Made by a program: the position numbers and the translations under genes
The notes under the pieces: generated by a model
What the model saw: only the letters and a program-made list of their open reading frames with translations
What the model was told of the DNA's origin: nothing
Database searches by the model: none
DNA from: Treponema sp. UBA3870
GTDB taxonomy: Bacteria; Spirochaetota; Spirochaetia; Treponematales; Treponemataceae
Length of the DNA stretch: 13,370 nt
NCBI GenBank assembly: GCA_002392275.1
Contig: DGGQ01000158.1
Coordinates: 1 to 13,370, forward strand
Direction: 5' to 3'
Shown here: positions 13,038 to 13,370 of the stretch, piece after piece
Layout: the number at the start of each line of letters is the position of its first letter
Position numbering within the stretch: the first letter of the stretch is position 1

Positions 13038-13370
13038 TTAAGCGTACTGCCTGGAAATGCGCTCTTCTGGATTTGTACTGAACAAATATAATGCAAAGGC
13101 AAAGAGCCATTCAAGGGGCTTCATCAAAAGGTATACAAGGTCTGCACGAAGCGGACTTGTAATAATCTTGGAAAGCGGATAGCCGTGGCTGTCGTAAAAG
13201 CGGCGGATTTTTTTGTGCAGGGCTGGGGCTTTTTCTGCTAACAGTTCTTCAAAGGCATTTGCTACCATAAGCTGCCTGTTCACAATGATTTTGCTTCCCC
13301 TTCTGTTTCCAAAGCGTAGGGGCTTTACCAGGTTTTTGTGGCCGCCTGCTGCAACCGTGCAAAGATAATG
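13038..13370 (-). CDS. Conserved hypothetical protein, C-terminal part (cut by window edge)
   Basis: The reading frame is open from the right edge (13370) to the TAA at 13038-13040, giving the last 110 residues; the true start lies outside the window. Internal GTG or ATG codons, such as the GTG at 13283, are not needed as starts because the frame continues upstream with protein-like sequence (HYLCTVAAGGHKNLVKPLRF). The fragment has a basic stretch, an IVNRQL motif, an RRFYDSHGYPLSK segment and a hydrophobic helix near the end (ADLVYLLMKPLEWLFAFAL). It reminds me of a conserved family of uncharacterised proteins (possibly DUF6688), but I cannot confirm it. No function can be assigned. It precedes the glycan-binding protein gene by 21 bases. 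Confidence 0.7.
   Translation of the reverse strand, partial: HYLCTVAAGGHKNLVKPLRFGNRRGSKIIVNRQLMVANAFEELLAEKAPALHKKIRRFYDSHGYPLSKIITSPLRADLVYLLMKPLEWLFAFALYLFSTNPEERISRQYA

Overview
The window reads as chromosomal DNA of a spirochaete, most likely a Treponema-type anaerobe. The grounds are a secreted protein with the NADase-type glycan-binding fold common in treponemes, a FliL-domain lipoprotein, an NfnAB-type ferredoxin/NAD(P) enzyme typical of anaerobes, AT-leaning coding sequence and frequent GGAGG ribosome binding sites. The genus is inferred from content, not proven. There is no phage, transposon or CRISPR array; the genes look like ordinary chromosomal genes plus a few lineage-specific ones.

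Left part (1-3600). A Rho-independent terminator for an upstream gene is followed by a soluble hybrid histidine kinase (HisKA, HATPase, two receiver domains, degenerate HPt-like tail). Three bases later comes a PHP-family histidinol-phosphatase-like enzyme. Convergent to these is a lipoprotein joining a four-cysteine zinc ribbon to a FliL-like domain, with its own sigma70-type promoter.

Middle (3600-8005, + strand). A solitary 5S rRNA gene has a near-consensus promoter, an AT-rich UP-like tract and a hairpin-forming leader, with no 16S, 23S or tRNA nearby. It is followed by nfnA-nfnB (electron-bifurcating NADH-dependent ferredoxin:NADP+ oxidoreductase) with a TATAAT promoter and a clear terminator, then uppP (undecaprenyl-diphosphate phosphatase) and a small secreted beta-rich protein of unknown function.

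Right part (8016-13370, - strand). A tight apparent operon reads luxS, a DUF1538 membrane protein, a PII-like protein, birA. The membrane protein is an internal tandem duplication and the PII-like protein is also a fused tandem pair; the two genes overlap by 4 bp. This matched double duplication is the best candidate here for an uncharacterised system: a membrane transporter or channel gated by a dedicated PII-like sensor. Upstream of luxS lies about 300 bp without a convincing gene but with strong hairpins. Beyond it are the glycan-binding secreted protein and the C-terminal part of a conserved hypothetical protein cut by the window edge.

All family assignments are from motif reading alone; no search was run.
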